From assembly GCA_020205615.1 (NCBI GenBank), contig CM035171.1, positions 120,408,893-120,472,892 on the forward strand: a stretch of 64,000 nucleotides of DNA. The letters are read 5' to 3'. Below, piece after piece: positions 23,613 to 35,410 of the stretch; the first letter of the stretch is position 1, and each line of letters opens with the position of its first letter. The notes beneath the pieces were generated by a model. That model was not told where the DNA came from and did no database searches. It saw only the letters and a program-made list of their open reading frames with translations. The position numbers and the translations under genes are program-made. Source of the DNA: Panax quinquefolius (lineage: Eukaryota; Streptophyta; Magnoliopsida; Apiales; Araliaceae).

Positions 23613-24014
23613 CACTCAGAATCTGAGTTTTGAACAGAAAATAAAAGAATTAAAAACTTAAATTAGAACATAAAAGAAAAGAATATAAAATTTGAAGTTT
23701 TATTTTGTATTGTTTCTGAGTTTTTAATAGAAAATTTAAATTTGAGAACATGAGTTGTAATTTAAAATTTATTATATTAAAAGTTGAGGATAATATGGGA
23801 ATTATAAAAATATTACTTATTCCAATTTCTTTTCTGTCCAAATTAGGTCAATTTTAGACGGAAAACTTTGGCAGGAAAAGTGGCCAAGTTTTCTATCTAT
23901 TTCTTTTCTTTTTCGTTTATTAAAAAACACAGAAACATAAAAATTGAAAAAAAACTTAAATTTTTCGTCAATTTCTTTTCGTTTCTATCCATTTTAAAAC
24001 TCTGAAACAGAGCG
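23613..24014 (-). mobile_element. Tourist/PIF-Harbinger-type MITE, copy 2, inverted relative to copy 1
   Basis: 402 bp flanked by TAA on both sides (23610-23612, 24015-24017). Reverse-complemented it aligns with copy 1 end to end, including GACGGAAAACTTTGGCAG and the internal block around TTGAGGATAATATGGGAATT. Only 34 bp, including the duplications, separate the two copies, so the pair is a large near-palindrome of about 850 bp. Confidence 0.85.
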
Positions 24015-24044
24015 TAAAAATAATGTGGTATTTGAAATACTCCC

Positions 24045-24365
24045 TCGTAAAAGTGTAAACGAACCGAGTCGATTCGAGTATCGAGTTGCTTAGATTTGAT
24101 TCATAATAAAATTTATGAGTATAAAATAAAGTTTGATTGAAACTCATTTAGCTATCGAGTCAAGTACGATTCCGAATTAAGCCCGAGCAGTTTGAACATT
24201 TCGAACGAATATGATCCGAGTATCAATAGAAAATTATAATTTGAAGAGGTTCGAGTAATTTATCAAACTTTAAAATTTGCTCATATTTGACTCATTTATA
24301 TTTCGAGTCAAGTTCGAATCGAACTTTTAGTCGATCGAGTACGAATCGAGCACGAACTGTTTACT
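24045..24365 (-). repeat. TCGAG-rich dispersed repeat, copy 2
   Basis: Inverted homologue of 5075-5365. It starts GTGTAAACGAACCGAGTCGA and ends TCGAGCACGAACTGTTTAC, which form imperfect terminal inverted repeats. Confidence 0.65.
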
Positions 24366-24429
24366 CATTTTACAGCATTACACCCTCAGTGTCATTATAT
24401 GACACTTTAGAGTTATATATAATATTTTC

Positions 24430-24658
24430 TCAGTCCCATAATAATATATTATAATACTTTTAGAGTTGTACATAAGAATTAAGAAAATGATTAAAAAATA
24501 TTAAATATAGTATTAATTGTCTATAATACCCTTAAAATCTCATTTATTACCATACTTATCCCATACTCTCTTATCTGTAATATTTTTCCATGAGGCATAA
24601 TTTTGAAAAGATTATAATTAATTCTCCTAGATTTTCTAAAATGTCAAATAATTTGATA
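24430..24658. mobile_element. Stowaway-like MITE segment, left of solo LTR A1
   Basis: Begins CTCAGTCCCATAATAATA, which resembles the inverted end ATATTATGGGAGGGATTGAG at 27423-27442. The LTR A1 starts directly after it. Its internal part (AGTATTAATTGTCTATAATA...TCAAATAATTTG) is repeated at 27244-27443 on the other side of the LTR. Confidence 0.55.
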
Positions 24659-25290
24659 TGTAAGACCTCAAATTTTTATAAATAAAGATGAATTTTTCTA
24701 TAAATATTATTTTTGAATATTATGGAATAAATTTGATATAATGTTATAGTTGTAGGTAATATTTATAAATTTTGCAAAGTATGCAGTTGTTATAAAATAT
24801 TCGTTTGGTGGGAATATTCTTTTTGTTAGGGAATATTCGTAATGCTAATGGCTCAATCATTGGTGGACCCCACAAATGTAATTATTATCGGATTGAAAAA
24901 ACGACAAAAATATTTTATAAAAATAACTACGGAGGTGTTACTGTTAAAAGCTGTTGAACTACCCGGTGGTAAAAAGTAAATGAATATGTCTGGCGTAGTT
25001 GCGTAGAAGCACAAGATTGATTATTGATGCTTACGTGAGAAGTCACTTTCCTTATGCTCGATTATTGCTACATAATTCTTCGCGATCATATCTCTTATAT
25101 TATTGATTCAATTATTGTCACAAAGATCATACGTATAATATGTTATAGTATTAAATCAATAATTGAGGCGACAAGTTATAAATGATTAATAATTGTTGAA
25201 AGATTAAATATGTGTTGATGAAAAAAAAATGATTTGTGGTAAGTTTGATTATTTTATGGGGGCTCGTATGTCATCATCTAAGAAGTCTCT

Positions 25291-25506
25291 TCGTCGATAG
25301 TAATTACCTTCGTCGATAGTAATTACCCTTGTGAATAGTATTTACCTTCCGTCGATAGTAATTACCTTCGTCGATAGTAATTACCCTTGTGAATAGTATT
25401 TACCTTCGTCAATAAGTAATTACCTTCGTCGATAGTAATTACCCTTGTGAATAGTATTTACCTTCGTCGATAGTATTTACCTTCGTTAATAGTAATTACC
25501 TTTACC
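25291..25506 (+). repeat. 20-bp tandem repeat in U3 of LTR A1
   Basis: About 11 alternating units of two types, TCGTCGATAGTAATTACC and CTTGTGAATAGTATTTACC, ending some 130 bp upstream of the TATA box. The same array occurs in the other A-family LTRs at 39981-40172, 47386-47585 and 53631-53793. Confidence 0.85.
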
Positions 25507-25638
25507 AGACGTCGAACCACTTGTCGCTTTCACATTACAAAAGTCCGAACCACTTGTCGTTTCACATTCACAAGCGCCAAACCAATTCGTTGAGCCACTC
25601 ACTTTTTCACTGGCGGTCTTGCTAAGCTATAAATCTTC

Positions 25639-25648
25639 TATAAATAGA
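25639..25648 (+). promoter_or_regulatory. TATA box of LTR A1
   Basis: TATAAATAGA, conserved in all A LTRs (40311-40320, 47716-47725, 53928-53937). It marks the expected U3/R boundary, followed by an AGAGAGAAAGTATAGAGAG purine stretch. Confidence 0.7.
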
Positions 25649-25899
25649 GGCCTAGGGCTTCATTATTTTCACGAATTCATTCAAGCTATAGAGAGAAAGT
25701 ATAGAGAGAATAAGAGAGAAAAAGAAGAAGAGTATTTTGTTACTACACTTCTTTGCGATATTCAATCTCCTACCAAATGTAAGGGGTGTTATTCTTTCTT
25801 ATTCATGAAGAGAACTGTTGTTATTCCATTGCTTATTATTCATTGGAATAACTTTTGTATACGCTGATTTACCCTATACTTGGTGACATTCTTCTATTA

Positions 25900-26150
25900 T
25901 TACATTGGAACATCCATGCATGTGTTTTACACCTGACTGGTTCCGCTTTTTATTATTCTGCATTGAACATCACATGCGTCATGTGTTTTACCTGACTGGT
26001 TCCGCTTTTTATTATTCTCATTTGAATATCCTATCCGTGTGTTTTACACCTGGATCTGGTTCCATCTTTATTATTCTGTTGGAACATCCAGCGCGGTGAA
26101 TTTCACCGACTGGTTCCGTTATTTATTATTCCGCTGGAATAACTCATGCA
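25900..26150 (+). repeat. About 60-bp tandem repeat in the transcribed part of LTR A1
   Basis: About four units with CATTGGAACATC, CATGCGTGTGTTTTACACC and TGGTTCCGTCTTTATTATTC. It lies downstream of the TATA box. Equivalent arrays are at 40570-40850, 47965-48275 and 54180-54490. The open frames across it are repeat artefacts. Confidence 0.8.
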
Positions 26151-27243
26151 TGCGTGCCTATCGCATGCGTGGTGATTTCTTTTGTTATTCCATTCTTTAT
26201 TATACCCAGTTGGTTAAAACTTTGACTTCTATACTCCATGAAATTAGTGGAATATCCTTGATATTTGCGTTTCATCCAAAGATCTTTTCATGAAAATATT
26301 CTTCTTGCTCATTCTTGAATTTTACTCTACAAAACAAAGATCATATTGATAATTTGACGTTAATAATTCCTGGATAAAATAATTCTTGAACTTGTTTTAT
26401 TGAATTCTTATATCATTGTCATCATCCTCATGTTTATATTTTTTAAAGTCATCCGTGGCTTGTAGTGCGTAGATGGACTTGGTATGATTATGACCAGAGA
26501 CTATTCGGTGTAATCATGGCCGTAATGTTACAAATAATGTGGTAAAAATCCTCGATTAGTAGTAGTGCATTGATGGACGATTGTTGGCATGATCATGACC
26601 ATTAATGAATACACAAATATTCTTGGCCGTAGTGCATGAATAATTGTGTGGTCGCGATCTTAAGAATATCCTTGGTAGTAGTGCGGGGGTGATTCGATGA
26701 TGTGGAATATTTATTAAAGTTTGAGTCTCAAATTTATAATGATGATGAAAAATCTTTTAAAACCTAAAAGATAGTAGACTTTATTTTCTACTTGACTCTT
26801 TTAATGGATTGCATATTCTCACTGCAGATTAAAGCGGGTTGTCTATTGTATTTTATCGGTTTAACATTGTTGAAGACTATTGATAATTTATTCTGCATTA
26901 TCTTAGTCATAATATTTCTTCTTGGGCTAGTTGAGCTCACCCTTTCTTTCACTTTATTCTCTTGAAAATGAGAATATAAATTTGGGACGAGTCTGGGAAA
27001 CGAGTGATGGTCCTGAAGATAGCATTAGTTGTCCTCACTATTCTGTGAAATAGTGTGATAATAATTGTAATGAGGACTCCTTTTTGAGTTTGTATAATAT
27101 CTAGTAGACGATATTTGTATTTAAACTCACAGTTTATGTCGTATTGTACACGACAGTTATGTTAGTAAGTTGTATTTAAATTCTGTACCATGTAAGTGGC
27201 GACCCAAGATGGGTGATGTATCCCTAATTATGGGGGCGTCACA

Positions 27244-27443
27244 TGAGACATCAAATACAGTATTAATTGTCTATAATACTCTTTACGATATATTTATTTC
27301 ATATTCTCTCTCGTCTGTAATATTTTCCCATGAGAAATAATTTTGGAAAGACTACAGCTAATTCTCGTAAATTATATAAACCGTCAAATAATTTGAAAAA
27401 AAAAATCATTTAAAACGTCATATATTATGGGAGGGATTGAGTA
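27244..27443. mobile_element. Stowaway-like MITE segment, right of solo LTR A1
   Basis: Repeats the inner ~190 bp of the left segment (AGTATTAATTGTCTATAATA, then CCATGAG, then TCAAATAATTTG) and then continues to the MITE end GGGAGGGATTGAG. The LTR is therefore flanked by overlapping rather than complementary MITE pieces. Confidence 0.55.
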
Positions 27444-27531
27444 ATTAAGAATTTATATTTGTAACTTTGTACGTATTACTCTCTCCGTCCATTAATATAA
27501 GTGATTTTAGAAAAGTGTTTTTGTCTATTAA

Positions 27532-29784
27532 TGTGACGCCCCCAAAATAGGTCCATTCCATCCAACCCATTCTGAGTCGCCAAATACATGGTACAGAAAC
27601 AACTACAACTTTATTATTACAACAGTAAAACTATGAGTTTGAATACAAATATTATCTTCTAGACAATATCTATACTCAAATAAATCCTCATCACATTTAT
27701 TGATACATTATTTTACAAAAATGGTGAGGACTACTAAACAACTCTCTAGAACCTTCATTCCATACCACGAGCTTGTACTAGGCTTACATTCTCGCCTCAC
27801 GAGAAGAAAAATGGAACAACAAGGAAAAGGGTGAGCTCAACTAGCCCAAGTAAAGAATATTATGACTAAGATAATATACAACAAATTATCATTAGTCTTC
27901 AACGGGGAAAAAAAACTAATAGAATACAATAGACAACAAGTTTTTAAACCAATATTCATAATCTAAATAATAATTCATTAGAAGAGTTAAGTAGAGAATC
28001 TGAACTACTATCTTCTATGTATGAATTTAAAAGTTAAATCGTCTATCTTTTATCCTCGTAACATCAATCAACATACATCCGGAATCAAATATTCATCTTT
28101 TTTACTACAGGGCCAAAGATATTCATCGATTAGTCATGTTCATCTAAACACTGCTTCATCTTTGCACTACGGCCAAAAGATATTCATCGATCGGTCGTAT
28201 TCATCTCAACACTGTTCATCTTTGCACTATGGGCCAAAGATATTCTTCAAAATCATTCATCTTTGCCTTTCTACAGGCGAAAGATATTCAATAATATCAT
28301 CATTTAAGGCGAAGATGATGAAAAATATTTTTAAAAAACGAATCCAGGTGAAACAAAATGACAAGGATTAAGGATTAAGGATTCGTACTTTGTTTTATCC
28401 ACGTCCAAAATACCTCAAAAATAATCATAGGGGTGTAAAATTCAGAATGATCAAAACATGGATCTGATCAAAGCTAGTATCCGAATAGATATTTTGGACA
28501 AAAAGAAGAAATTTTATTTTTCGATTGAATAGTCTGATATCGTGAATAGTCTTGATATCACGTGAATAAGTAACTCAACACCAAAAGATAGAAATTTCCC
28601 AAAAAAACATCTTCACGCTTACGTGAATAGTACTCGTGAATAGTAACTCAGTAAATAGTAACTCATGAATAGTAACTCGTGAATAGTAACTCATGAATAG
28701 TAACCCGATATGAAAAAGTTCCAAATTTGATAAAAGTTCCAACCAATATTTCAAAGATAATGATATTGAAGAAATAATATCATTTGAGAAAGAAAATAAC
28801 ATCCACTTACCTCGAAAAGCAAGATCTTACAGTTGAAACAGGATATAAAGGCATGACTTGAACTTGCATCAGTATAGCAATACTCAAAGTATACTCAAAA
28901 TACCCACAAGAATACGCCGATAATATAGAGAGAGAATAGTTTACGTGTGATTTTCAATTCTAACCTAAGCACCCTATTTATAGAAAATTACTTAGAACAC
29001 CAAAAGCGAAAAATTGAATATAATAATATTATATATAAACAAAATTCATACGCCCACATCTTGAATCTGAATTCAGCCACCATGCACATGTTAAATATGC
29101 CCACAACATATAAAAAACGTTTTTATTAATAAAATAAATAAAACTTCCAAAATCAATTATTTTAACTTTAGAACTTTCAATAATTCATAATGAATAGCCA
29201 TTTTATCGAGAAAATTCGAATCTCATGACTTTTTATAGGAAATTCAATTCTCTACAACTTTGTAGAAGAAAGTTTTCCAAATTCCAAACAGAAATTGACC
29301 GAAATCCACATACGGACAATTTTACAAAGCTATAATCAAATTTCGATCGAGAAATGGGGTCCATGACATGTTTAACATGTTTTAAACATTTATTGCAACA
29401 AAAATACTCTTCCTCCTCAGATACTCATATATCCCACATTCGTTGTAAAAATATCACCGATTAATATATTATTAAAATAATATATTTAAATGAATTATTT
29501 TATCGAGAAAAAGATAAAATATTATCTTTCAACAATTGTCATTTTAAAAATTTCTCCATCTATATCCACATAAAATTAATATTTTTCTCATCATATAAAT
29601 CAATAATTAATTATTCACAAATAATATTACGAAATCACATTATTGACAACCTGGATAGATTCCGAGGAAAGAGGGCTTTCGATAAGAATTTCTCACTCTT
29701 GGCCTTGATTAGGTGACCAAACCTCTCCTTAGATGTAACTTTCTAGACATTGCCAATAATGTTATCTAATAATATTATTCAGAT
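27532..29784 (-). repeat. B0 3' LTR, first part
   Basis: Reverse complement of most of the B-family LTR, including the 62-bp leader repeats (28085-28285) and the GTGAATAGTAACTC repeats (28620-28715). It is broken at 29784 by the insertion of A2. Confidence 0.85.
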
Positions 29785-30218
29785 TATAAGACCCCATCTT
29801 TTATAAATAAAGATGAATTTTTCTATAAATATTATTTTTGAATATTATGGAATAAATTTGATATAATGTTATAGTTGTGGGGTAATATTTATAAATTTTG
29901 CAAAGTATGCAAGTTGTTATAAAATATTCGTTTGGTTGGGAATATTCTTTTGTTAGGGAATATTAAATAAATGGCTCAATCATTGGTGGACCCCACAATG
30001 TATTATCATTTGATTGAGAAAACGACAAAAATATTTTATAAAAATAACGGCGGAGGTGTTACTGAATTAAAAGCTGCTGAACTACCCTCTTGGTAAAGTA
30101 CAAGAATACGATGTCTGGCGTAGTTGCATAGTAGCACACACAGTATTGATTATTGATGCTTACGTGAGAAGTCACTCACCTATACTCACTTATTATTCTG
30201 ATAATTCTTTGCATCATA
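29785..30218 (+). repeat. A2 5' LTR, first part
   Basis: Starts TATAAGACCCCATC (TG to TA at the very end) and is colinear with the A2 3' LTR until B1 inserts at 30219. Confidence 0.85.
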
Positions 30219-33009
30219 TGTAAGACCGAAATTTTTTAAATAAAAGGAATTTCCTTTATTTATTATTTTGAAATAGTAAGGGTTGATTTGATTAATGTGG
30301 ATAGTTAAGGGTTAAATATGCAAATATTTCAAAATAAGCAAGTGGTTATAAAATATTCATTGTTGTCGGGAATATTCGTTTGGTCGTGGAATATTAAATG
30401 CGGTCGAATAATATTAAATGCTGACAAGCAGCGACCATGTGTGGGCCCCATAATGGAAAGCGATTGGATGAAGAAAGCGACAAATATAAGTTGTTTTTAA
30501 ATAACTTGGCAGTAGTTATTCTGAATTATCTTGTTGGAATACTCGGTTGGTTAAAACATACTAATACGCGTTGTTGAACAAGATGCACCAAGTATTGCAC
30601 CAATTATTGATTCTTACGTGAAGAAGCACTACTCGATAATGGTTACGATAATTCTTGCTCGATATTTTATTGAGTTAATAATTCTTTGCGTTGATATTTT
30701 ATATTCTTTGTTGTTTGATAATTGTCATTACACATATCTTTCATTATCGAAGCAATAATTCATATTATCTGAATAATATTATTAGATAACATTATTGGCA
30801 ATGTCTAGAAAGTTACATCTAAGGAGAGGTTTGGTCACCTAATTGTGCACCAGATGAAGAAATTCTTATTGGAAAGCCCTCTTTCTTGAGGAGCTGCACA
30901 GTTGTCGATATTGTGATTACATAATATTATTTGTGAATAATTAATTATTGATTTATATGATGAGGAAAATATTGATTTTATGTGGATATAGATGGAGAAA
31001 ATTTTTAAAATGACAATTGTTGAAAATTAATATTTTATCTTTTTACGATAAAATAATTCATTTAAATATATTATTTTAATAATATATTAACGGTGATATT
31101 TTTACAATGAATGTGGGATATATGAGTATATGAGGAGGAAGAGTATTTTTTGTGGCATTAAATGTTTAACACATGTTTTGTGTGTGTTGGTGGACCACAA
31201 TTATTAATAGAAATTTGATTATAAAACATATAAAATCACCCGTTTGTGGATTTCGATCAATTTTGATTGGAATTTGGAAAAACTTTCTTCTGCAAAGTTG
31301 TAGAGAATTGAATTTCCTATAAAAACTCATGAGATTCGAATTTTCTGATGAAAGGGCTATTTATTATGAATTATTGAAGTTAAAGTTCAAAATAATTGAT
31401 TTTGGAAGTTTAAAATATTTAAAATTAGAAAAACGTTTTTCTTATTTTTTTTTTCTAGAAGGTGGCATGTGTTTAATGGCTGAAATCAGATTCTAGACAT
31501 GTGTAGAAAATAATATAATTATATTATTAATTTATTAAATTTTACTAACTTTGGTGTTCTAAGCGAATTTCCTATAAATAATAGAGTCTTGGGTTAGAAT
31601 TGAAAATCACACCGAAAACTGAAGTTTTCTCTCTCTATATTATCGAAGCGTATTCTTGTGAGTATTTTGAGTATACTTTGAGTATTGCTATACGATTGCA
31701 AGTCAAGGCATAGCCTTTATATCCTAGAGTGTTTAAATTTAAAGTCTTGATCTTTTTGAGGTAAGGGATATTATTTTTTCAGAATGATATTATTTCTTGA
31801 ATATCATTATCTTTGAAATCTTGATCTGAAGTTTTATCAAATTTGGAACTTTTTCATGTATGGGTTACTTATTCATGGGTTACTATTCATGAGTTACTTA
31901 TTCACGAGTTACTATTCATGAGTTCTTATTCACGAGTTACTATTCACGCAGTAGTACTATTCGTGAAAGCGTGAAGATGTTTTTTTGTGGAATTTCTATC
32001 TTTTGGTGTCTGATTTACTATTCACGATATCTGATCTTATTCATAGAAAAATAAAATTTCTTCTTTTCGTCGAAACATCTATTCGGATACTAACTCGATT
32101 GTATCCATGTTTTGATCATTCTTGAATTTTACACCACTATGATTATTTTTGAGGTATTTTTTGGGCGTGGATAAAACCAAGTACGAATCCTTAATCCTTA
32201 ATCCTTGTCATTTTGTTTCACCGGATTCGTTTCTTTAAAAATATTTTCATCATCCTCGATCTTAAATAATGATATTATTGAATATCTTTGGCCCATAGTG
32301 CAAAGATGAACAGTGTTGAGATGAACGACCGACGATGAATATCTTTGGCCGTAGTGCAAGAATGATGAGCAGTGTTTAGATGAACATGACTGGCCGATGA
32401 ATATCTTTGGCTTTGTAGTGCAAAGATGAATATTTGATTCGGATGTATGTTGATTGATGTTACGGGGATAAAAGATGAGCGATGAACTTTTAAATTCATA
32501 CATAGAAGATAGTAGTTGCATTCACTCTTTAACTCTTCTAATGAATTATTATTTCCGATTCTGAATATTGGTTTAAAAACTTGTTGTCTATTGTATTACA
32601 TTAGTTTTTTTTTCCTGTTGAAGACTAATGATAATTTGTTGTATATTATCTTAGTCATAATATTCTTTTCTTGGGCTAGTTGAGCTCACCCTTTTCCTTG
32701 TTGTTCCATTTTTCTTCTCGAGGCGAGAATGTAAGCGAAATCTGAGTCGGGGGTATGGAATGAAGGTTCTAGAGAGAGTTGTTTAGTAGTCCTCACCATT
32801 TTGTAAAATAATGAATCAATAATTATGATGGGGATTTATTTACGTGTGGATATTGTCTAGAAGACAATATTATATTTAAACTCACGATATATATATTGTA
32901 GTATTTCACACGACATTTGTATTATTGAAGTTGTAGTTTGCTTCTTGTACCATGTATTTGGCGACTTCGTGAATGGGTTGGATGGAATGGACCTATTTTG
33001 GGGCGTCAC
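30219..33009 (+). repeat. B1 5' LTR
   Basis: 2.79 kb. TATA box TATAAATA at 31573-31580, then tandem GAGTTACTATTCAC-type repeats at 31860-31960 and 62-bp CAAAGATGAA/ATATCTTTGGC repeats at 32278-32450. Ends GGGGCGTCAC next to the primer site. Confidence 0.88.
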
Positions 33010-33011
33010 GG

Positions 33012-33024
33012 TTGGGTATCGAGC
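33012..33024 (+). other. B1 primer-binding site (initiator-Met tRNA type)
   Basis: TTGGGTATCGAGC directly after the LTR, close to TGGTATCAGAGC, the complement of the plant tRNA-iMet 3' end. It lacks the CA of CAG and has an extra G. Related sites: 41949-41963 (A2), 55588-55600 (A5, TTGATATCAAAGC), 58707-58718 (B2, TTGGTATCGAGC). Confidence 0.65.
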
Positions 33025-33189
33025 TTAGGATATGATCTCTGGCGGAGATCGGGAATAAAACTAGGAGGGAGAGGCAGTAAATCCTTGTTAGTGTGTCCTA
33101 CCTAAAGCTTATTTGTTAGTTGGTCAAGATATAGAAATATTATGTGATATATTGATTTCCTTAATTAACCCTTATTTTATGGCGATATT

Positions 33190-34310
33190 TGAGAATGTCG
33201 TTCGAGAATATTAACAGTGGAAGCAAATGAGACCGTGGAGATGCTGTGACTCACACCGAGGAGAAACGTCTGACAAACAGTGGTAATGTTCTCTCATGAA
33301 ACAACACCACCGAAAGCGGATGATGAGCGAGGGATGTTTAGAAGCTTTTTGCGATTCATGCAAAAATCGAGGCGAGGAGACTTCGTGTTCAAAATCTGAG
33401 GAGAAATGATAGCAATTCACGGGTGGTCACGATGAAAGCGATTCAAAGAGTTGGGACCACCGAGTGCAGGGAAGCGGATCCGATTAAAGGCGGAGGCGTG
33501 GGTCAAAACAAATTACCAAGATATTCGATGTCTTGGGATGCGAGGAGAACAGAAAGTTCCATTCGCCACCTTTATGTTAAAGTGGCGAAGCGATTCTTGG
33601 TGGGAATCGTGAAGCGTACCCATCCAAATGCCTTGGCATGTCGTGGGAGACGTTTGAAGCTTGGCTTCAATGACAAGTACTTCCACAAAGTATTCGTATA
33701 TGAAGGAAGTGGAGTTTATTAGACTAGAAGCGAAATAACATGGCGGTGTCCCGATGCGAGGCGAAGTTCGCGGAGTTATCGAGTTTTGCACCTCATTTGG
33801 TGGAGAATGAGGAACGCATTATGGCGGATGTTTCGAGAGGTTTGAAACTCGACATACGTCGATATCTCATTTCTCATAAATTTTCTCTCTATTCGGATGT
33901 TGTCAGCGAGGCTCGGTTGTTAGAAGCGAGATAACGAGTATCGTTCAACCGAGGACCATAACCGGAGATCATACAAGAGATAGCGATCATCGAATAACGA
34001 TAACCAAAGGAGAAAGAAGAATCTGAGACAAAGCGGTAACCACTCTGGTGGTAATCGTGTGCCATGAAAATAGAAGAAGCGAAGTCGGGAGGAGATTTTA
34101 AAAGAGGAGATTCAACAACGACCATGTGAAGGCGTCGGCGCCCGATGTGAACTAGTTTTAAGGGAGAGAACGACCACCGGGTCATATCTTACTATAAATC
34201 TTGGAAAGAGGGACATATCGATCAAAGCGCCCACAACGATTCAAGGTATGCTATAATTGTGGAAAGGAAGGACATATCGCTCGAGATTATGCGATATCGA
34301 AACCCAGTCC
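33190..34310 (+). pseudogene. B1 gag remnant with CCHC zinc knuckle
   Basis: Frames spell the Ty3/gypsy gag core in pieces (IRHLYVKVAKRFLVG, LKLGFNDKYFHKV, ISHKFSLYSDVVSEARLLE) and the knuckle CYNCGKEGHIAR at about 34250-34285. There are many stops and shifts. Gag packages element RNA. Confidence 0.75.
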
Positions 34311-34419
34311 AGTGGAATGGTGACTCAAAAGGATGTCCCGAAAAAGTCAAAGTCAACGATTCCGGGAAGAGCGCGTTTGTTGTGGCCGGTCAAAATCGAG
34401 AACCCGACGAAGTTAGCAG

Positions 34420-34810
34420 GTTAGTTAATTATAAATTCTTGCGAATATATATACCTTACTAGATATCGGTTCTACCCATTCTTTTATCTCTCTTACTTGC
34501 GCTTCAACGTTTGAACTTGACTACGGAGAAATTAAACTTTGACCTATCTGTGGAGACTCCATTAGGAGAAACTTTCATTACATCCGTTGTTTAAAAATCT
34601 TGCTTGATTGAAGTTGGTACTATCACATTACACCGTTAACCTTATTTCTATAGAGATATTTGCTTTTGATGTGATTTTAAGGTTAACTACTCATCATGCC
34701 AAATTGATTGCTTTTGTAAGGTTGTTAGTTTTCATATTCCTAAGCAACTTTGTTATTGAATCAAGCAATCAAACTTTTGTAGTCAAACATTTTCATATCG
34801 AGCCATGAAG
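34420..34810 (+). pseudogene. B1 aspartic protease remnant
   Basis: The active-site region precedes HSFIS at about 34460-34490 (reads GATATCGGTTCTACCC, where family copies imply D(S/T)GST), followed by LNFDLSVETPLGETF. The catalytic triad codons are garbled. Confidence 0.65.
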
Positions 34811-34929
34811 TCATTCGTTTATTACGGATGTCAAGTTTTCTTAGTCCATGTTATGGATTTGAATAAAGACACGTCGATTTGAATAATATTCTGTTTGTTA
34901 TTGATTTTTCTGGCGTATTTCTGAAGAAT

Positions 34930-35410
34930 TTCTTGGCTTACTCCCAAAGCTTCGATATTAAATTTTGTATCGACTTTGAACCCGTGCATACAAAACTCAT
35001 TTCTAAAATCTCATATCGAATGGCTCTATTGAACTTGAGGAGTTAAAAATTCAACTATAAATTTGGTACACGAGCCTTTATCTTGTGACTTCCTTTGTGG
35101 AATTCACTAAGCGAACTCTCTGTAGGGGGCGTCGTATTAGATGCGATAGTAAAGCGATAGGTGTCATTGTGGACGTCTTATCCAAGATTGGGATATGAGT
35201 CACGATTGAGAGCAACCTAAGTCGATGTCGAAATCGTAGCTTTACAGGCTTAGTTGGTTATTATCGGAGATTCGTTGAAGGATATTCTCGAATCGCTATT
35301 CCATTAACGCAAATGACTCGTAGAGATACAAAATTCGAATGGAGCAAGGAATGTGGGAAGAGCTTGAAGAACTTCGAGGAGACTCATTTCAAAGACATGT
35401 TACGATCATG
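34930..35410 (+). pseudogene. B1 pol: RT ends only; catalytic RT and RNase H absent
   Basis: RT N-terminal sequence (SYRMALLNLRS at 35010-35045) runs directly into an unrelated segment (about 35053-35212). Homology returns with the post-catalytic YYRRF and EGYSRIAIPLTQ region (35250-35320). RNase H is then skipped: an ETHF fragment at about 35385 is followed at once by PGKANVVG (35415-35440). [11 protein letters not shown], present in A2 and B2, is missing. Confidence 0.75.
35053..35212 (+). other. Unrecognised segment replacing the RT core, shared by B1 and B0
   Basis: About 160 bp (includes CTTCCTTTGTGGAAT, GGTGTCATTGT, CGTCTTATCCAAGATTGGGA) that is homologous to the reverse complement of 50790-50950 in B0 but absent from B2, A2 and A5, which carry RT here. 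It has no clear ORF in B1. In B0 a frame reads GDFLCGMHQADLRRG and PIGVIVTSYPRLGYES; I do not recognise it. Confidence 0.7.

Larger units (their letters stand above)
24659..27243 (+). mobile_element. Solo LTR of family A (A1)
   Basis: 2585 bp from TGTAAGACC to GGGGGCGTCACA, colinear with both LTRs of element A2. No primer-binding site or gag follows and no polypurine tract precedes it, so it is a solo LTR. Flanking 5-bp sequences are TGATA (24654-24658) and TGAGA (27244-27248), an imperfect target duplication. A TATA box lies at 25639-25648. Confidence 0.85.

Noticed and set aside
25905..26293. Open frames with repeated HACVLH/GTSHACVL-like peptides (also at 40568-40870, 47956-48358, 54094-54489)
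   Set aside because: They lie in the LTR leader repeat of family A and shift frame between copies; coding is not conserved.
27450..27531. CTCTCTCCGTCCATTAATATAAGTG near 27480 as a complete Stowaway element
   Set aside because: Only one end is visible; the partner terminus was not found beyond B0 at 52449. At most a fragment.
28021..28371. 116-codon plus-strand frame (and counterparts at 32198-32521)
   Set aside because: It falls in the 62-bp tandem repeats of the B LTR, on the strand opposite to the element.
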